Positions 17,945 to 27,579 of a stretch of 64,000 nt of DNA are shown here, piece by piece (position 1 is the stretch's first letter; every line of letters starts with the position of its first letter). The stretch covers positions 1,019,001 to 1,083,000 of the forward strand of contig NZ_CP069396.1 of the NCBI RefSeq assembly GCF_016887565.1, read 5' to 3'. This stretch comes from Archangium violaceum (GTDB taxonomy: Bacteria; Myxococcota; Myxococcia; Myxococcales; Myxococcaceae). Position numbers and translations under genes: made by a program. Under the pieces are notes generated by a model, which saw nothing but the letters and a program-made list of their open reading frames with translations, made no database searches and was not told the DNA's origin.

Positions 17945-19651
17945 CCCGATGACGATGGGCGGTTCGATGAGCTCCGGAGGCGTGGCGTCCTTGTCATCCG
18001 CCACCCACTCCGGCTCGCGCGCCGTCTCCCCGGGCTTCCACGCGCGAGGCACCCGGCGGATGCCGATGGGGTAGAGCCACAGGCGTCCGTCCTTGTCGAT
18101 CCGCAGCCGCAGGAAGTTCTTCCAGTCCGGGATGGCCAGTGCCGAGAACGCCTCGTTCGGGTGCGCTCCGAAGCCGTTGAGCGAGAGCAGCAGGTAGAGC
18201 CCCATCAGCGTCGGTCCGAGCAGGAAGCCCACCGCGAAGACGAGCACCGCCCCGAGCAACTGCTGCGGAACGCTCCCCAGCGGCAGCACGGCGCCCGAGA
18301 TGGCGAAGGCGGCCCAGAAGGCCAGGAGCGCCCCGGCCAGGTGCGCGCACCCGTGCAGCACTCCCGCCACCCAGCGCCCACGCCCGAAGCGCGCGTCCGC
18401 GAAGCCGATCAGCCCCAGGACCAGCAGCGCCGAGAGCAATATCACCCCCGGGTTGACGAGCGCCGCGCCCAGCACGCGCCCCAGGTTCCACGTCACCGTG
18501 CCGCCCTCGCGCAGATCCGCCACCTGCATCCAGGACAGCAGCAAGTAGAGCAGTCCCGTGAGCACTCCGAACTTCGGGTTGTGTCCCACGAACCCCAGCG
18601 TTCGCCAGCACAGCCTCCGCGACTCCTCCGCCGCCGGGAACGTCTTGCGCTGGGTGAAGCCTTCCGCCAGCTCGCTCTCCTTCCGGGGCACGTGCGTCGG
18701 GTGCAGGAAGGCCCCTCCTCCTCCCGCGATGATCTTCTGCCTCCCCTCGGCATTGGCGTGCCGCCGGTAGTGGTGGATGTCCCCCGTCAGGAAGACGCTC
18801 ACCTTCTTTCCGAACACCTGCTCCTCGAGGAAGTCGAGGTTGTTGTTCAGGTACGAGCGCTCCTTCGGCGCGCGGACCTGCGCCACCAGCCACGCGGGCT
18901 CCGCCAGGCACAGGATGATCCGATCCTCCTCCCGCATCCGCTTCGCTATCTCCTGGAAGTAATGCACCTGCGGCTCGTCCAGGTCCGACTCCAGTTGCAT
19001 GTCCGTGCCGATCAGCCACCACCCGTGCGGTAGCTTCACCGCGAAGTAGCTGCGCCGCTGGTGCGTCTCCCAGCCCGCCGGGTGCCGCCCCTGACAGAAC
19101 AGCCGCATGAAGGACACCAGCCCGTCGTACCAGTCGTGGTTGCCCGGAATGGCGAACAGGTGCGGCGCCGGCCGCTGCCCTCTCATCGCCGCGGTCCACG
19201 GCTTCACCGTGCGCTCCTCGTACTCCCCCACGCTCGCCGTCGGGTACACCTCGTCCCCGCCGAAGACGAGCACCTCGCCTCCTCGCGTCTCGTGGGTCGT
19301 CCCCGTCTCGTCCTTCAGTGTCAGCGTCGGCCGGGAGACCGTCTGCGCGATGGTGTACGTGGAGTCCCAGCCATCCCCCATGTCCGCCACGTAGTCGAGC
19401 CAGAGCTCCTCTCGCGGACGGCCCGCCGCGTCCACCGAGAAGTCACTCGGCTCCACCTTCGGTGCCGCCAGTGCATCGAGCAGCCGGCGATCCGCCTGGC
19501 TCCCGATCGTCGCTGAGATGATGGAGCGCACGCCCGTCTGGGCGAGCACGAGCGGGTCATACCAGCTCACCATCTTCCGGCCCTCCGGCCGCCGTGGGGG
19601 CTCGCCCGCGGAGGGCACCGGCGTGGTGAGGACTCGTGGATCTGCGGCCAT
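17927..19651 (-). CDS. Membrane-anchored calcineurin-like metallophosphoesterase
   Basis: 574 aa. The N-terminal catalytic domain has metal-site motifs: a D-rich ADMGDGWDS, GGDEVYP, FAIPGNHDWYDG (the GNHD signature) and TGDIHHYRR (usual GHTH region). It is followed by about five transmembrane helices (for example FGVLTGLLYLLLSW; LLGAVLVFAVGFLLGPTLMG) and a soluble C-terminal domain. GGAGGAAGAG precedes ATG 19651. The family hydrolyses phosphomono- or diesters. The substrate is not evident, and the membrane part suggests a lipid or envelope substrate. The C-terminal end overlaps the convergent KAP gene by 18 nt. Confidence 0.85.
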   Translation of the reverse strand: MAADPRVLTTPVPSAGEPPRRPEGRKMVSWYDPLVLAQTGVRSIISATIGSQADRRLLDALAAPKVEPSDFSVDAAGRPREELWLDYVADMGDGWDSTYTIAQTVSRPTLTLKDETGTTHETRGGEVLVFGGDEVYPTASVGEYEERTVKPWTAAMRGQRPAPHLFAIPGNHDWYDGLVSFMRLFCQGRHPAGWETHQRRSYFAVKLPHGWWLIGTDMQLESDLDEPQVHYFQEIAKRMREEDRIILCLAEPAWLVAQVRAPKERSYLNNNLDFLEEQVFGKKVSVFLTGDIHHYRRHANAEGRQKIIAGGGGAFLHPTHVPRKESELAEGFTQRKTFPAAEESRRLCWRTLGFVGHNPKFGVLTGLLYLLLSWMQVADLREGGTVTWNLGRVLGAALVNPGVILLSALLVLGLIGFADARFGRGRWVAGVLHGCAHLAGALLAFWAAFAISGAVLPLGSVPQQLLGAVLVFAVGFLLGPTLMGLYLLLSLNGFGAHPNEAFSALAIPDWKNFLRLRIDKDGRLWLYPIGIRRVPRAWKPGETAREPEWVADDKDATPPELIEPPIVIGLLHPH

Positions 19652-19929
19652 GACTCTTCCTCCTCGTCCGGTCGGGAAGGGGCGCGCGAATGGGAGCGGG
19701 GGGCTCGTTCGAACCTGGGGAAGGGCCGGGTCTCGGTGCAAGGGAATGTCCCCCTCCCGGCCGGAGTGTCGGGTTTCCCGCATGGGGCCAGACGCATCGG
19801 GAGAGCGCTCGCGCTCCTCCTCCGGAATACGCGTCGACAACCGGGCTCTTCCGCCTCCCGGGGCTTGTCTCCGCGAGCGGCTCGGACAGATTGATACGCA
19901 TCTCCGCCTTCCACGTGCAGGGGTGCACC

Positions 19930-20310
19930 ATGGATGAGTCCTCTTTCGAGCCCGGCCTGGAACGGACGCTGCGAGCGCTCGTCTCCGCGGCCCGCTCCCA
20001 CTCGCCCGAGTCCGAGGAGCATGCCGCCATCTCCCTCGCGGCCCGCTCCCTTCTGTTCCTTCACCACAGCGGGCAACTCGAGGCCTTCCGGGAGTGGCTC
20101 GCTTCTCCTTCCACCGTCCGGGCCTCGTCCCTCCCCATCCGCTCCTTTCACTCCATGGGCGATGCCCTGGTGTGGTTGGAGGGGCAGCCCGAGGACTCCA
20201 CCGGTTCCCTCGTCGAGGTGGAGCGCGAGACGTATGTCATTGCCCTCGGGCCCACCGGGAGCTTCGTGCTCGTTCGCACGGTGACTCAGCACGCCCCCGT
20301 CGGCGGTTAG
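19930..20310 (+). CDS. Small conserved myxobacterial protein of unknown function
   Basis: 126 aa, soluble, no signal peptide. The sequence starts MDESSFEPGLERTLRALV and contains AARSLLFLHHSGQLEAF, a pattern I associate with a small myxobacterial family that has no assigned role. The N-terminal half looks helical and the C-terminal half beta-rich (LVEVERETYVIALG). It is transcribed away from the metallophosphoesterase across a 278-bp divergent gap, in which I see no other feature. Confidence 0.7.
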   Translation: MDESSFEPGLERTLRALVSAARSHSPESEEHAAISLAARSLLFLHHSGQLEAFREWLASPSTVRASSLPIRSFHSMGDALVWLEGQPEDSTGSLVEVERETYVIALGPTGSFVLVRTVTQHAPVGG

Positions 20311-20338
20311 GCACGGGCGGGAGCTCGGGGACGGATAC

Positions 20339-20375
20339 CCTCACCCCGACCCTCTCCCGGCGGGAGAGGGAGGGG
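20339..20375. repeat. REP-like palindromic element between convergent genes
   Basis: CCCTCTCCCG (20350-20359) and CGGGAGAGGG (20361-20370) are perfect inverted arms with a minimal loop, preceded by CCTCACCCCGA. This form resembles short interspersed palindromes common in GC-rich proteobacterial genomes. It lies exactly between two convergent stops and could also act as a bidirectional terminator, though there is no T-tract. Confidence 0.6.
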
Positions 20376-20381
20376 GATTGA

Positions 20382-22055
20382 TTACAGGGACGGGTGGGGT
20401 TCCGCTTTCAGGCTCACCAGCGGCAGCGTGAACGTGAAGGTGCTTCCCTTGTCCTGCTCGCTCTCCGCCCAGATTCGACCGCCGTGCGCTTCCACGATCC
20501 CCTTGGCGATGTACAGCCCCAGGCCCGTTCCCCGGCTCTCCGCTTCCTTCGCCTGCCAGTAGCGCTCGAAGACGTGGGGCAGCGCCTCGGGTCGGATCCC
20601 CGTCCCCGTGTCCCTCACCCACAGCCGCACCTCTCCCCGGTGCACCCGCGCCCCCACCGTCAGCTGTCCGCCATCCGGCGTGAACTTCACCGCGTTGCCC
20701 AGCAGGTTTCCCAGCACCTGCAACACCCGCGTCCGATCACACTTCACCCGCACGCTCTCGTCCGGCAGCTCCGCGGCCACCCTCAGCCCGCGCGCTTCCG
20801 CCAGCGGGCGCACGCTCTCCAGCGCCTCCAGCGCCAGCGAGGCCACCTCCTGCACCGAGGGTTCCAGTGGCAGCCCGCCCGCCTCGATTCGGCCCCAGTC
20901 CAGCAGATCCGAGATGAGTCGCCCCATCCGCTCCGCCGCCGCCTGGATCCGTCCCGCCTGCTTCTGCACCTGCTCGCCGCCCGGTTTCCCCTGCCACGTG
21001 CGCAGCAGCAGCGCCGACGCCAGCTGCACCACCCCCAGCGGGTTCTTCAGGTCGTGTGACACCACCGCCAGCAGATCCTCTCGCGCCCGCGTGGCACGCC
21101 TCGACTCGCCGAAGAGCCGCGCGTTGTCGATGGCCAGGCTCGCCCGCACGCACAGGTCCTCCGCCAGCGCCAGGTCGTTCGGGCCGTAGCGTCTCCCCGA
21201 CGCACTCGAGACGAATGTCACCGCCCCCAGCGTGTGTCCTCGCGCCTTCAAGGGGATGATCATGTACGAGCGCGCCTGCAACCGGCTGAGCATCGCCGGG
21301 TGCTCGGGCTCGCTCGCGGCCGCGCGCAGCAGCGAGTCCGTCACCGCGGGGACCAGCTCCGGCTCGCCCGTGTGCAGCACCCGCAGCACTCCCACCGGCG
21401 CCGGACGCCGCTCGAAGCGCCTCGTCAGCGCGCGCGCCTGCTCCGTCTGGGTCGGGTCCAGGTGCGCCACCGCCACGCGCGACACCCACGCCCCCTGCTC
21501 CACCGCGTCCACCATGCACCAGTCCGCCAGGTCCGGCACCGCCAGGTGCGCCAGCAGCGTGTACATGCCCTGCGGATCCGGCGGGTGCGCGAAGAGCGTC
21601 GTCATCGCCTGGTAGAGGAAGGACTGTCGGCGCTCGGCCGCTTCCACCTCCGCCCGCGCCGCCTGCTCCAGCGCCAGGGCACGCGAGTACGCGGACTCCG
21701 CCTCGGTGAGGGGCCGCACCATCACCAGCATCCGTGTCGGGCCCTGTCCGTCCCTCAGCGGGGTGAAGCTGAAGGTATGTGGCCGGGCGCCGGTGTCGCT
21801 CGGCCACAGGGCCTGCACCACGTGCGTGGCCTCGCTGGCCAGCGCCACGCTTCGCCCGGAGTCCAGCAGGGCCCCTTCCTCGGCGCCTAGCGACAGCCCC
21901 ACCCAGCGCTGGCCGATGAGCAGCTCCGGCACCAGTCCCAACACCCGCGCGCCCGCCTCGCTGCACGCCAGCACCTGGCCCGCCTCGTCCAGGAGGTAGG
22001 CGGGCTCCGGCAGGGCCTTGAAGGCCATCTCGAATCCGGACAGGGGAAGACTCAT
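20382..22055 (-). CDS. PAS-GAF sensor histidine kinase
   Basis: 557 aa, no transmembrane helices. PAS domain at about residues 8-120 (LPEPAYLLDEAGQVLACSE), GAF at about 140-310 (SYMIIPLKARGHTLGAVTFV), HisKA with the phospho-His in VVSHDLKNPL, and HATPase_c with N box (LLGNAVKFTP), G1 (VRDTGTGI), F (HVFERYW) and G2 (GTGLGLYIAKG). It is a complete cytoplasmic class I kinase with no receiver domain. It lies 133 bp downstream of cheB on the same strand, so it may be read through from the second chemosensory operon, but its own promoter is also possible. Confidence 0.93.
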   Translation of the reverse strand: MSLPLSGFEMAFKALPEPAYLLDEAGQVLACSEAGARVLGLVPELLIGQRWVGLSLGAEEGALLDSGRSVALASEATHVVQALWPSDTGARPHTFSFTPLRDGQGPTRMLVMVRPLTEAESAYSRALALEQAARAEVEAAERRQSFLYQAMTTLFAHPPDPQGMYTLLAHLAVPDLADWCMVDAVEQGAWVSRVAVAHLDPTQTEQARALTRRFERRPAPVGVLRVLHTGEPELVPAVTDSLLRAAASEPEHPAMLSRLQARSYMIIPLKARGHTLGAVTFVSSASGRRYGPNDLALAEDLCVRASLAIDNARLFGESRRATRAREDLLAVVSHDLKNPLGVVQLASALLLRTWQGKPGGEQVQKQAGRIQAAAERMGRLISDLLDWGRIEAGGLPLEPSVQEVASLALEALESVRPLAEARGLRVAAELPDESVRVKCDRTRVLQVLGNLLGNAVKFTPDGGQLTVGARVHRGEVRLWVRDTGTGIRPEALPHVFERYWQAKEAESRGTGLGLYIAKGIVEAHGGRIWAESEQDKGSTFTFTLPLVSLKAEPHPSL

Positions 22056-22188
22056 GGCAGCGCCGCAACGGGCGACGAGGGGCTCCTCTTCATTTCATGC
22101 CACCTGGGCTCCGTCCAGCCCGGCCGTGGGGCGACCCGGCGGGCGACATTCGGAAAGGTAACGTTGGCACCCGTCCCGTGCGCACCTT

Positions 22189-23247
22189 TCACGCTCCCTC
22201 GGTCTCTACTCCGGCGAGCTGCCGGAAGCGGTGGGAGAAGGCGTCCAGGGGGAGCACCTCGTCGGCCAGGCCCGCGGACACCGCCACTCCCGGCATTCCG
22301 TAGACGACACTCGTCGCCTCGTCCTGGGCGATGACCCAGCCTCCCGCCTCGTGTACTTCTCGCAAACCGTCCAGTCCGTCCTGCCCCATCCCCGTGAGGA
22401 CGGCGGCGGCCTGCGCGGCACCAAAGACCCGGGCCGCCGAGCGGAAGAGCCATGTGCCCGACGGTCGGAAGCCTCCCACCGGCGCCGCGTTCGACACCTC
22501 GATATGTCTGTCCGCCCGCACCCCGAGGTGCCGGTCGTCCGGAGCGATGTAGACGACCCCCGGACGCAAGGGCTCTCCCTGCTCGGCCACCTTCACCTCC
22601 AGCGGGCACACACTGTCCAACCACGTGGCCAGTCCCTGGGCGAAGCCCAGGGCGATGTGTTGCACCACCAGGATGGGCAGTGGGAAGGTCGCGGGCAACG
22701 CCGAGAGGATGCGGTGCAGCGCCGCCGGGCCTCCCGTGGAGGCGGCGATGGTGATGACCGCGGGCGTGCCGCGGCTCGTCTGCACAGAAGGAGGCCGCGG
22801 CGCGGGCGTCTCACCGCGCGCCGGCCAGTGCCGCACCACCTTCACCTCGGCCATGGCTTTCACCGTGTCGCGCAGCCGGCGGGCCTCGTCATCGAAGTTG
22901 GGTGCCTGCGGGCCCACCAGCTTCTGCAGCACCGCCAGCGCTCCGGAGCGCAGTGCCGCCATGGACGTCTGGATGTCCCGCTCCACCAGCGTGGACACCA
23001 CCACCACCGGGGTGGGCACCTCCGTCATGATGCGCCGCGTGGACTCCAGTCCATCCATGTTCGGCATCTGGATGTCCATGGTGACCAGGTCCGGCCGCAG
23101 GCGCCGGGTGAGCTCCAGCGCCTCCACGCCGTCCTTCGCCTCGCCCACCACTTCGAAGGAGGGGTCCGCGCGGAGGATCTCCACCAGCAGGCGCCGGGCG
23201 GTGGGTGAGTCTTCGGCGACGACGACGCGGAGCTTGTCGGGCTTCAT
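22189..23247 (-). CDS. cheB: Chemotaxis methylesterase CheB
   Basis: 352 aa. Receiver domain (VVVAEDSPTARRLL, acceptor Asp in LVTMDIQMPNMDG) joined by a Pro-rich linker to the methylesterase domain with catalytic Ser (ITIAASTGGP), His (LVVQHIALGF) and Asp (LTGMGQDG). It removes methyl groups from MCPs when phosphorylated by CheA. It is the only CheB in this window and could serve the MCP pair at 7.5-11 kb as well as its own. The start overlaps the stop of the CheA-REC gene by 4 nt. Confidence 0.95.
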   Translation of the reverse strand: MKPDKLRVVVAEDSPTARRLLVEILRADPSFEVVGEAKDGVEALELTRRLRPDLVTMDIQMPNMDGLESTRRIMTEVPTPVVVVSTLVERDIQTSMAALRSGALAVLQKLVGPQAPNFDDEARRLRDTVKAMAEVKVVRHWPARGETPAPRPPSVQTSRGTPAVITIAASTGGPAALHRILSALPATFPLPILVVQHIALGFAQGLATWLDSVCPLEVKVAEQGEPLRPGVVYIAPDDRHLGVRADRHIEVSNAAPVGGFRPSGTWLFRSAARVFGAAQAAAVLTGMGQDGLDGLREVHEAGGWVIAQDEATSVVYGMPGVAVSAGLADEVLPLDAFSHRFRQLAGVETEGA

Positions 23248-25385
23248 AGGAGCTGTCTCAGGGTCTCCAGCAGATGGGTTTGATCGAAAGCGCTCTTCAC
23301 CAGGTAGGCGCTGGCACCCACCTGCAGGCCGCGCGCCTGGTCCTCGGGCTTGGAGCGCGCCGTGACGAGGACCACGGGCAGCCGGCCGAAGCGCGGGGAG
23401 CCGCGCACCGCCTCGGTGAGCGCGAAGCCGTCCATGCGCGGCATCTCCACGTCCGAGACGACGGCATCGGCCCCCTCCGCCTGCAGCCGCTCCCAGGCCT
23501 CCTGTCCGTCCACGCACGCCAGCACGTCATAGCCGGCCGCCTCCAGGATGCTCTGCTCCAGCGTGCGCGTCGTCATCGAGTCGTCGGCGAGCAGGACGCG
23601 CCGGCGGGCCTTCTTCTCGACGGGGGCGGGGAACAGGCCCACCGGGGTGGTGCGGCCCTCGGCGGCGCGCACCAGGGAGGCGGCATTGAGCAGCGGGGCC
23701 ATGCGCCCGTCGGGCAGCACCGCCACGCCCGAGACGTGACGCGCGCGGCGGATGCGCGGGCCCAGGCCGCGGATGAGCACCTCCTGCTCGGCCACCACCT
23801 CGTCCACCACCAGCACGGCGCGCTGCTCTCCCGAGGCCAGCACCATGGCGCTGGGGCGCGGGCGCGGGGCGCTCGCGGGCAGGCCGAGCACCGTGGCCAG
23901 CGTGGCCAGCGGCACCAGCGCCTGGGGCGTGGCCCACGTCTGCCGGCCCTCCACCACGCGCACGTCCCCGGCCCCCAGGCGCAGCAGGCGCGCCACGTTC
24001 TCGCCCTCCACCGCGAACGACTGGCCGCCCGCCGTCACCAGCAGCACCCGCAGCGTGCTGAGCGTCAGGGGCACGTCCACCGCGAAGCGCGTCCCCCGGC
24101 CCGGCTCGAAGGACACCTCCACGCTGCCCCGCAGCGCCTCCACCTGTGAGCGCACCACGTCCAGGCCCACCCCGCGCCCGGACACCGCCGTCACCGACTC
24201 CGCCGTGGACAGGCCGGAGAAGAAGATGAGCCGCGCGTCCCCCGCGTCCTCCATCACCGGCAGGCCCCGGGCGCGCGCACGCTCGCGGATGGACTCCAGG
24301 TCCAATCCCCGGCCGTCGTCCTCCACCACCACCTGCACCCGGCCGCCGAGCAGCCGCGCCGTCAGCGTCACCAGGCCCTCCTCGGGCTTGCCCGCCTCGC
24401 GCCGCGCCGCCGGACTCTCCAGGCCGTGCGCCACCGCGTTGCGCACCAGGTGCAGCAGCGGCTCGCGCAGGCTCTGCAACAGCGAGCGGTCCAGCTCCAG
24501 CGCCCTGCCGTGTACCTCCAGCCGCACCCGCTTGCCCGCGGCGAACGCCAGGTCCCTCGCGCTCCGCTCCAGCCCCGCGCATGCCTCGGCGAAGGGCAGG
24601 GTTCGCGCGCGCCGCACCTCCTCGTCCAGGCCGCTCGTGGCGGCCAGCAGCGTCCGCCGGTCCGCCGCCAGCGTCCGGCCGAGCTGTGCCAGCCGCGTCT
24701 CCATCCGCCGGGCCGTCACCTCGTCCGCGCCCCGGAGCCGCAGGCGGAGCTGGTGCAGCTCCTCGCGCACCGCCTCCAGCAGATCCACCCGCCCCTCCAT
24801 CCGCAGGCCCGCCACGCGCAGCTCGCCGCTCCGGGCCAGCAGCGCGTCCAGCTTCTGGGCGGACACGCGCACCGGCAGCCCCTCCACGCCGGGCACGGGG
24901 GCCTCGACGGCCGGAGGCGGGGGCGGTGGCGCCTCGGGGGCGGGGGCCCGCTTCGGCTCCGCCCGGTGGACGCTCTCGGGCGCGTGCGCCGCCTCTTCCA
25001 GCCGGGGCAGCAGCGTCTCCAGCGGCGAGTCCGCGAGTCCCTGCTTCTGCGCCAGCCGCCGCCCCGCGTCGTCCAGCGCGTCCGCGGCGGTGAAGCACAG
25101 CTCCATCAGCTCCGGGCTGGCGCGTCCCAGGCGCTGCACCACCGCCAGCACCTCCTCCAGCCGGTGACAGGCCGTCTCGATGATGCCCTCGCTCACCGCC
25201 CGCGAGGCGCCCTTCACGCTGTGCACCGTGCGCAGCAGCGACGTCATCAGCTCCCCGAAGCGCGCGGGCGAGGGCGCCTTCTCCAGCGCGAGCAGCTCCC
25301 GGTTGAGCGCGGCCACGTGTCCCTCGAGCTCCTCGAGGAAGGTGGCCATCAGCGCCTGGGCGAGCCTGTCGCGGTCCATCGTCAT
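23244..25385 (-). CDS. CheA-receiver hybrid kinase (WspE/FrzE type)
   Basis: 713 aa from ATG 25385 (ATGA overlap with the MCP). P1 HPt domain with the His in [13 protein letters not shown]; Pro/Ala linker; P3/P4 with [26 protein letters not shown] and [11 protein letters not shown]5 CheW-like; then a C-terminal receiver with acceptor Asp in [15 protein letters not shown]. This CheA-REC fusion is typical of alternative-function (Wsp-like) and Frz systems. There the receiver is a phosphate sink or relay and the output is not flagellar. No WspR-like diguanylate cyclase is adjacent. The long open frame continuing upstream of 25385 is a shadow of the MCP gene. Confidence 0.95.
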   Translation of the reverse strand: MTMDRDRLAQALMATFLEELEGHVAALNRELLALEKAPSPARFGELMTSLLRTVHSVKGASRAVSEGIIETACHRLEEVLAVVQRLGRASPELMELCFTAADALDDAGRRLAQKQGLADSPLETLLPRLEEAAHAPESVHRAEPKRAPAPEAPPPPPPAVEAPVPGVEGLPVRVSAQKLDALLARSGELRVAGLRMEGRVDLLEAVREELHQLRLRLRGADEVTARRMETRLAQLGRTLAADRRTLLAATSGLDEEVRRARTLPFAEACAGLERSARDLAFAAGKRVRLEVHGRALELDRSLLQSLREPLLHLVRNAVAHGLESPAARREAGKPEEGLVTLTARLLGGRVQVVVEDDGRGLDLESIRERARARGLPVMEDAGDARLIFFSGLSTAESVTAVSGRGVGLDVVRSQVEALRGSVEVSFEPGRGTRFAVDVPLTLSTLRVLLVTAGGQSFAVEGENVARLLRLGAGDVRVVEGRQTWATPQALVPLATLATVLGLPASAPRPRPSAMVLASGEQRAVLVVDEVVAEQEVLIRGLGPRIRRARHVSGVAVLPDGRMAPLLNAASLVRAAEGRTTPVGLFPAPVEKKARRRVLLADDSMTTRTLEQSILEAAGYDVLACVDGQEAWERLQAEGADAVVSDVEMPRMDGFALTEAVRGSPRFGRLPVVLVTARSKPEDQARGLQVGASAYLVKSAFDQTHLLETLRQLL

Positions 25386-27031
25386 GCGGCGCGCCCGTAC
25401 TCGCTCAGCAGGCCCTTGAGCTTCTGGCCCATGGCGTTGAGGTCCTGCACCGCGCGCTCCGTCTGGCGGATGCTGTTGAGCGTCTGCTGGGTGGCCTGGC
25501 TCACGTCGCGCATGGCCTGGCGTATCTGGCTGATGCCGGTGGCCTGCTGGCTGGCGGAGGCCGAAATCTGCGCCGCGGTGAGCGAGGCCTGGGTGAGGTG
25601 CTCGCCCAGCGTCTGGATGGTGGCGCCCGCCTGGGTCACCACCTTGGTGGCCGAGGCCACGCTCTTGGTGCCCTCCTCGGTGGTCATCACCGCGCCCTGG
25701 GTGGCCTTCTGGATTTGACCCAGGATCTGCCGCACCTGGGCGGTGGCCTTCTTGGACTGGTCCGCCAGGGCCTTCACCTCGGCGGCCACCACGGCGAAGC
25801 CCCGGCCGTGCTCTCCGGCGCGGCTGGCCTCGATGGAGGCGTTGAGGGCCAGCATGTGCGTCTGCTCGGAGATGTCGTTGACGGTGGTGATGATGTCGCC
25901 AATGGCCTGGGCCTGCTCGGCCAGGGCGAGGATGCGCGAGGCGATGGACTCCACCTGGTCGCGCACGCTGGCCATGGAGGTGATGGCCTCGTCCACCGCG
26001 CGCCGGCCATTCCTGCCCACCTCCTCGGAGTGGCGCGCGGACTCGCTCACCGCGCGGGCGCGGCCGGCGGCCTCCTCGGACGTCTGCGCTATCTCCTCGA
26101 TGGTGCTCACCGTCTCCGCCACCGCGCTGCCCTGCTCCTGGGCACCGGCCACCTGCTCGGTGGTGCTGGCGAGGATTTCGGCGGTGGTGCCCGCCAGCTG
26201 GTTGACGAACTCGGCCACCGTCCGCAGGGTGTGCTGGCGCTGCTCGGACTGCTTCGCGAGCTCCGCTTCCGCCTGCTGGCGGCGCTCGCCCATGGTGTTG
26301 AAGGCGCGCGCCAGCTCTCCCAGCTCGTCCTCGTGGTGGATGTCGATGCGGTGGGTGAGGTTGCCGCGGCCGAGCTGGTCGGCGCCCTTGACCAGCTTGT
26401 CCAGCGGGCCGGTGATGCCACGGGTGAGGGTGATGCTGCTCAGGGCCACCAGCAGCGTGCCCAGCACTGTCCCGGCGCCGATGATGAGCAGCACGCGCTG
26501 GGACGTGTTCTCGGCGTCGCGCTGCCGCTGCTCCCACACCGCGCGCTCGGCGTTCAGCAGCTCGGTGGTGAGCTGGCGCACCTGCCTCATCCTCTCCGTA
26601 CCCTGGCCCGTCGACACATACTCGAGGGCCGCGTCCTGGCCACGCTGCTGGCGCAGCTCGACACCGGTGGCCAGGGAGGCCAGGCGCGCCTGGACGAGGG
26701 GCTCGAGCTGGTTGACGCGGCGGCTCTGCGCCGCGTCGTTCTCCTCGGACTCCTGTAGCCGCTGGAAGGCCGATTGCACCTCCGCGATCGAGGTCCGGTA
26801 GCGGGTGAGGAATTCCTCTTTCCCGGTGATGAGGTAGTTGCGCTGGTGGGCCTCGGCGTCCACCAGGTGGGTGATGAGCTCGTCCACCCGGTCCACGGTG
26901 CGCTGGCTCTCCACCAGTTGCTGGCTCGTCTCCGCCAGCTCGCGAGCGCCCTGGTAGGCCACCGCGGCCACGACGAGCAGGACGACGAGGTTGAGACCGA
27001 ATCCCGCGGCGATCTTCTTCCCGATGCTCAT
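25382..27031 (-). CDS. Methyl-accepting chemotaxis protein with CHASE3-like sensor
   Basis: 549 aa. TM1 at about residues 8-27 ([18 protein letters not shown]), a helical CHASE3-like periplasmic domain ([20 protein letters not shown]), TM2 at about 180-200, HAMP ([20 protein letters not shown]) and a signalling domain with the tip [20 protein letters not shown]. It differs from the tandem MCPs of the other operon, so the two arrays probably remain separate. It is coupled by 4-nt overlaps to cheW upstream and the CheA-REC gene downstream. Confidence 0.95.
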   Translation of the reverse strand: MSIGKKIAAGFGLNLVVLLVVAAVAYQGARELAETSQQLVESQRTVDRVDELITHLVDAEAHQRNYLITGKEEFLTRYRTSIAEVQSAFQRLQESEENDAAQSRRVNQLEPLVQARLASLATGVELRQQRGQDAALEYVSTGQGTERMRQVRQLTTELLNAERAVWEQRQRDAENTSQRVLLIIGAGTVLGTLLVALSSITLTRGITGPLDKLVKGADQLGRGNLTHRIDIHHEDELGELARAFNTMGERRQQAEAELAKQSEQRQHTLRTVAEFVNQLAGTTAEILASTTEQVAGAQEQGSAVAETVSTIEEIAQTSEEAAGRARAVSESARHSEEVGRNGRRAVDEAITSMASVRDQVESIASRILALAEQAQAIGDIITTVNDISEQTHMLALNASIEASRAGEHGRGFAVVAAEVKALADQSKKATAQVRQILGQIQKATQGAVMTTEEGTKSVASATKVVTQAGATIQTLGEHLTQASLTAAQISASASQQATGISQIRQAMRDVSQATQQTLNSIRQTERAVQDLNAMGQKLKGLLSEYGRAA

Positions 27032-27579
27032 GCGGTCCTTTCCTCGGAGAGGTCGAAGAAGAGGCGACCATCCCCCAGCAGGGCCTCTCCCTCCAGCACG
27101 ATGATGCCGTCGCGGCTGATGCCGGACACGAGCGCCCGCTCCTGGTTGCCGAGCGCGGGCGGAGGGGGCAGGAGCGAGTCGCGCGAGACGAGGCGCACCT
27201 CCTCCACGGCGTCGGCGCGCAGGCCCAGCTCGGGGCGGCCCGTGCCCACCACCAGCACGGGCCCGTGGGTGGCGGGGGCGGCGCGTCCGAAGAGGGGGGC
27301 GAGCTCCACCACCGCGAGCGCCTCTCCGTGCAGCAGGGTGAGGCCCCGCAGTGCCTCGGGGGCGCCGGGCAGCGGCACGAGCTGCTCCAGGGAGCGCAGC
27401 ACCTCCAGCACGAAGCGTGTCTCCAGGGCGTAGTCCTGCTCGCCGGAGCGGAAGTGCATCAGCTCCAGCAGGGGGCCGGTCTGGGTCTCCCGGGCGAGGG
27501 GACGTGCCAGGGCCCTGGCGCGCTCGTCGAGCAGCGCCGCCTCGCGCTCGGGGTCCAGCGTGTCATCACCTTCCACCAT
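27028..27579 (-). CDS. CheW-like coupling protein
   Basis: 183 aa. The CheW domain is preceded by about 40 extra charged residues ([20 protein letters not shown]). Core blocks are [20 protein letters not shown] and [20 protein letters not shown]. The usual NLRG turn is weakened to LLHG, as in WspB/WspD-like second couplers. It starts on the last base of the cheR-TPR stop (TGATG) and overlaps the MCP by 4 nt. Confidence 0.88.
   Translation of the reverse strand: MVEGDDTLDPEREAALLDERARALARPLARETQTGPLLELMHFRSGEQDYALETRFVLEVLRSLEQLVPLPGAPEALRGLTLLHGEALAVVELAPLFGRAAPATHGPVLVVGTGRPELGLRADAVEEVRLVSRDSLLPPPPALGNQERALVSGISRDGIIVLEGEALLGDGRLFFDLSEERTA

Noticed and set aside
25386-27071. Reading the CheA-REC frame upstream to give a 1275-aa protein
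   Set aside because: The added segment is the out-of-frame shadow of the MCP gene (Gly/Ala/Arg strings). The ATGA overlap at 25382-25385 and the HPt start fix the true start.
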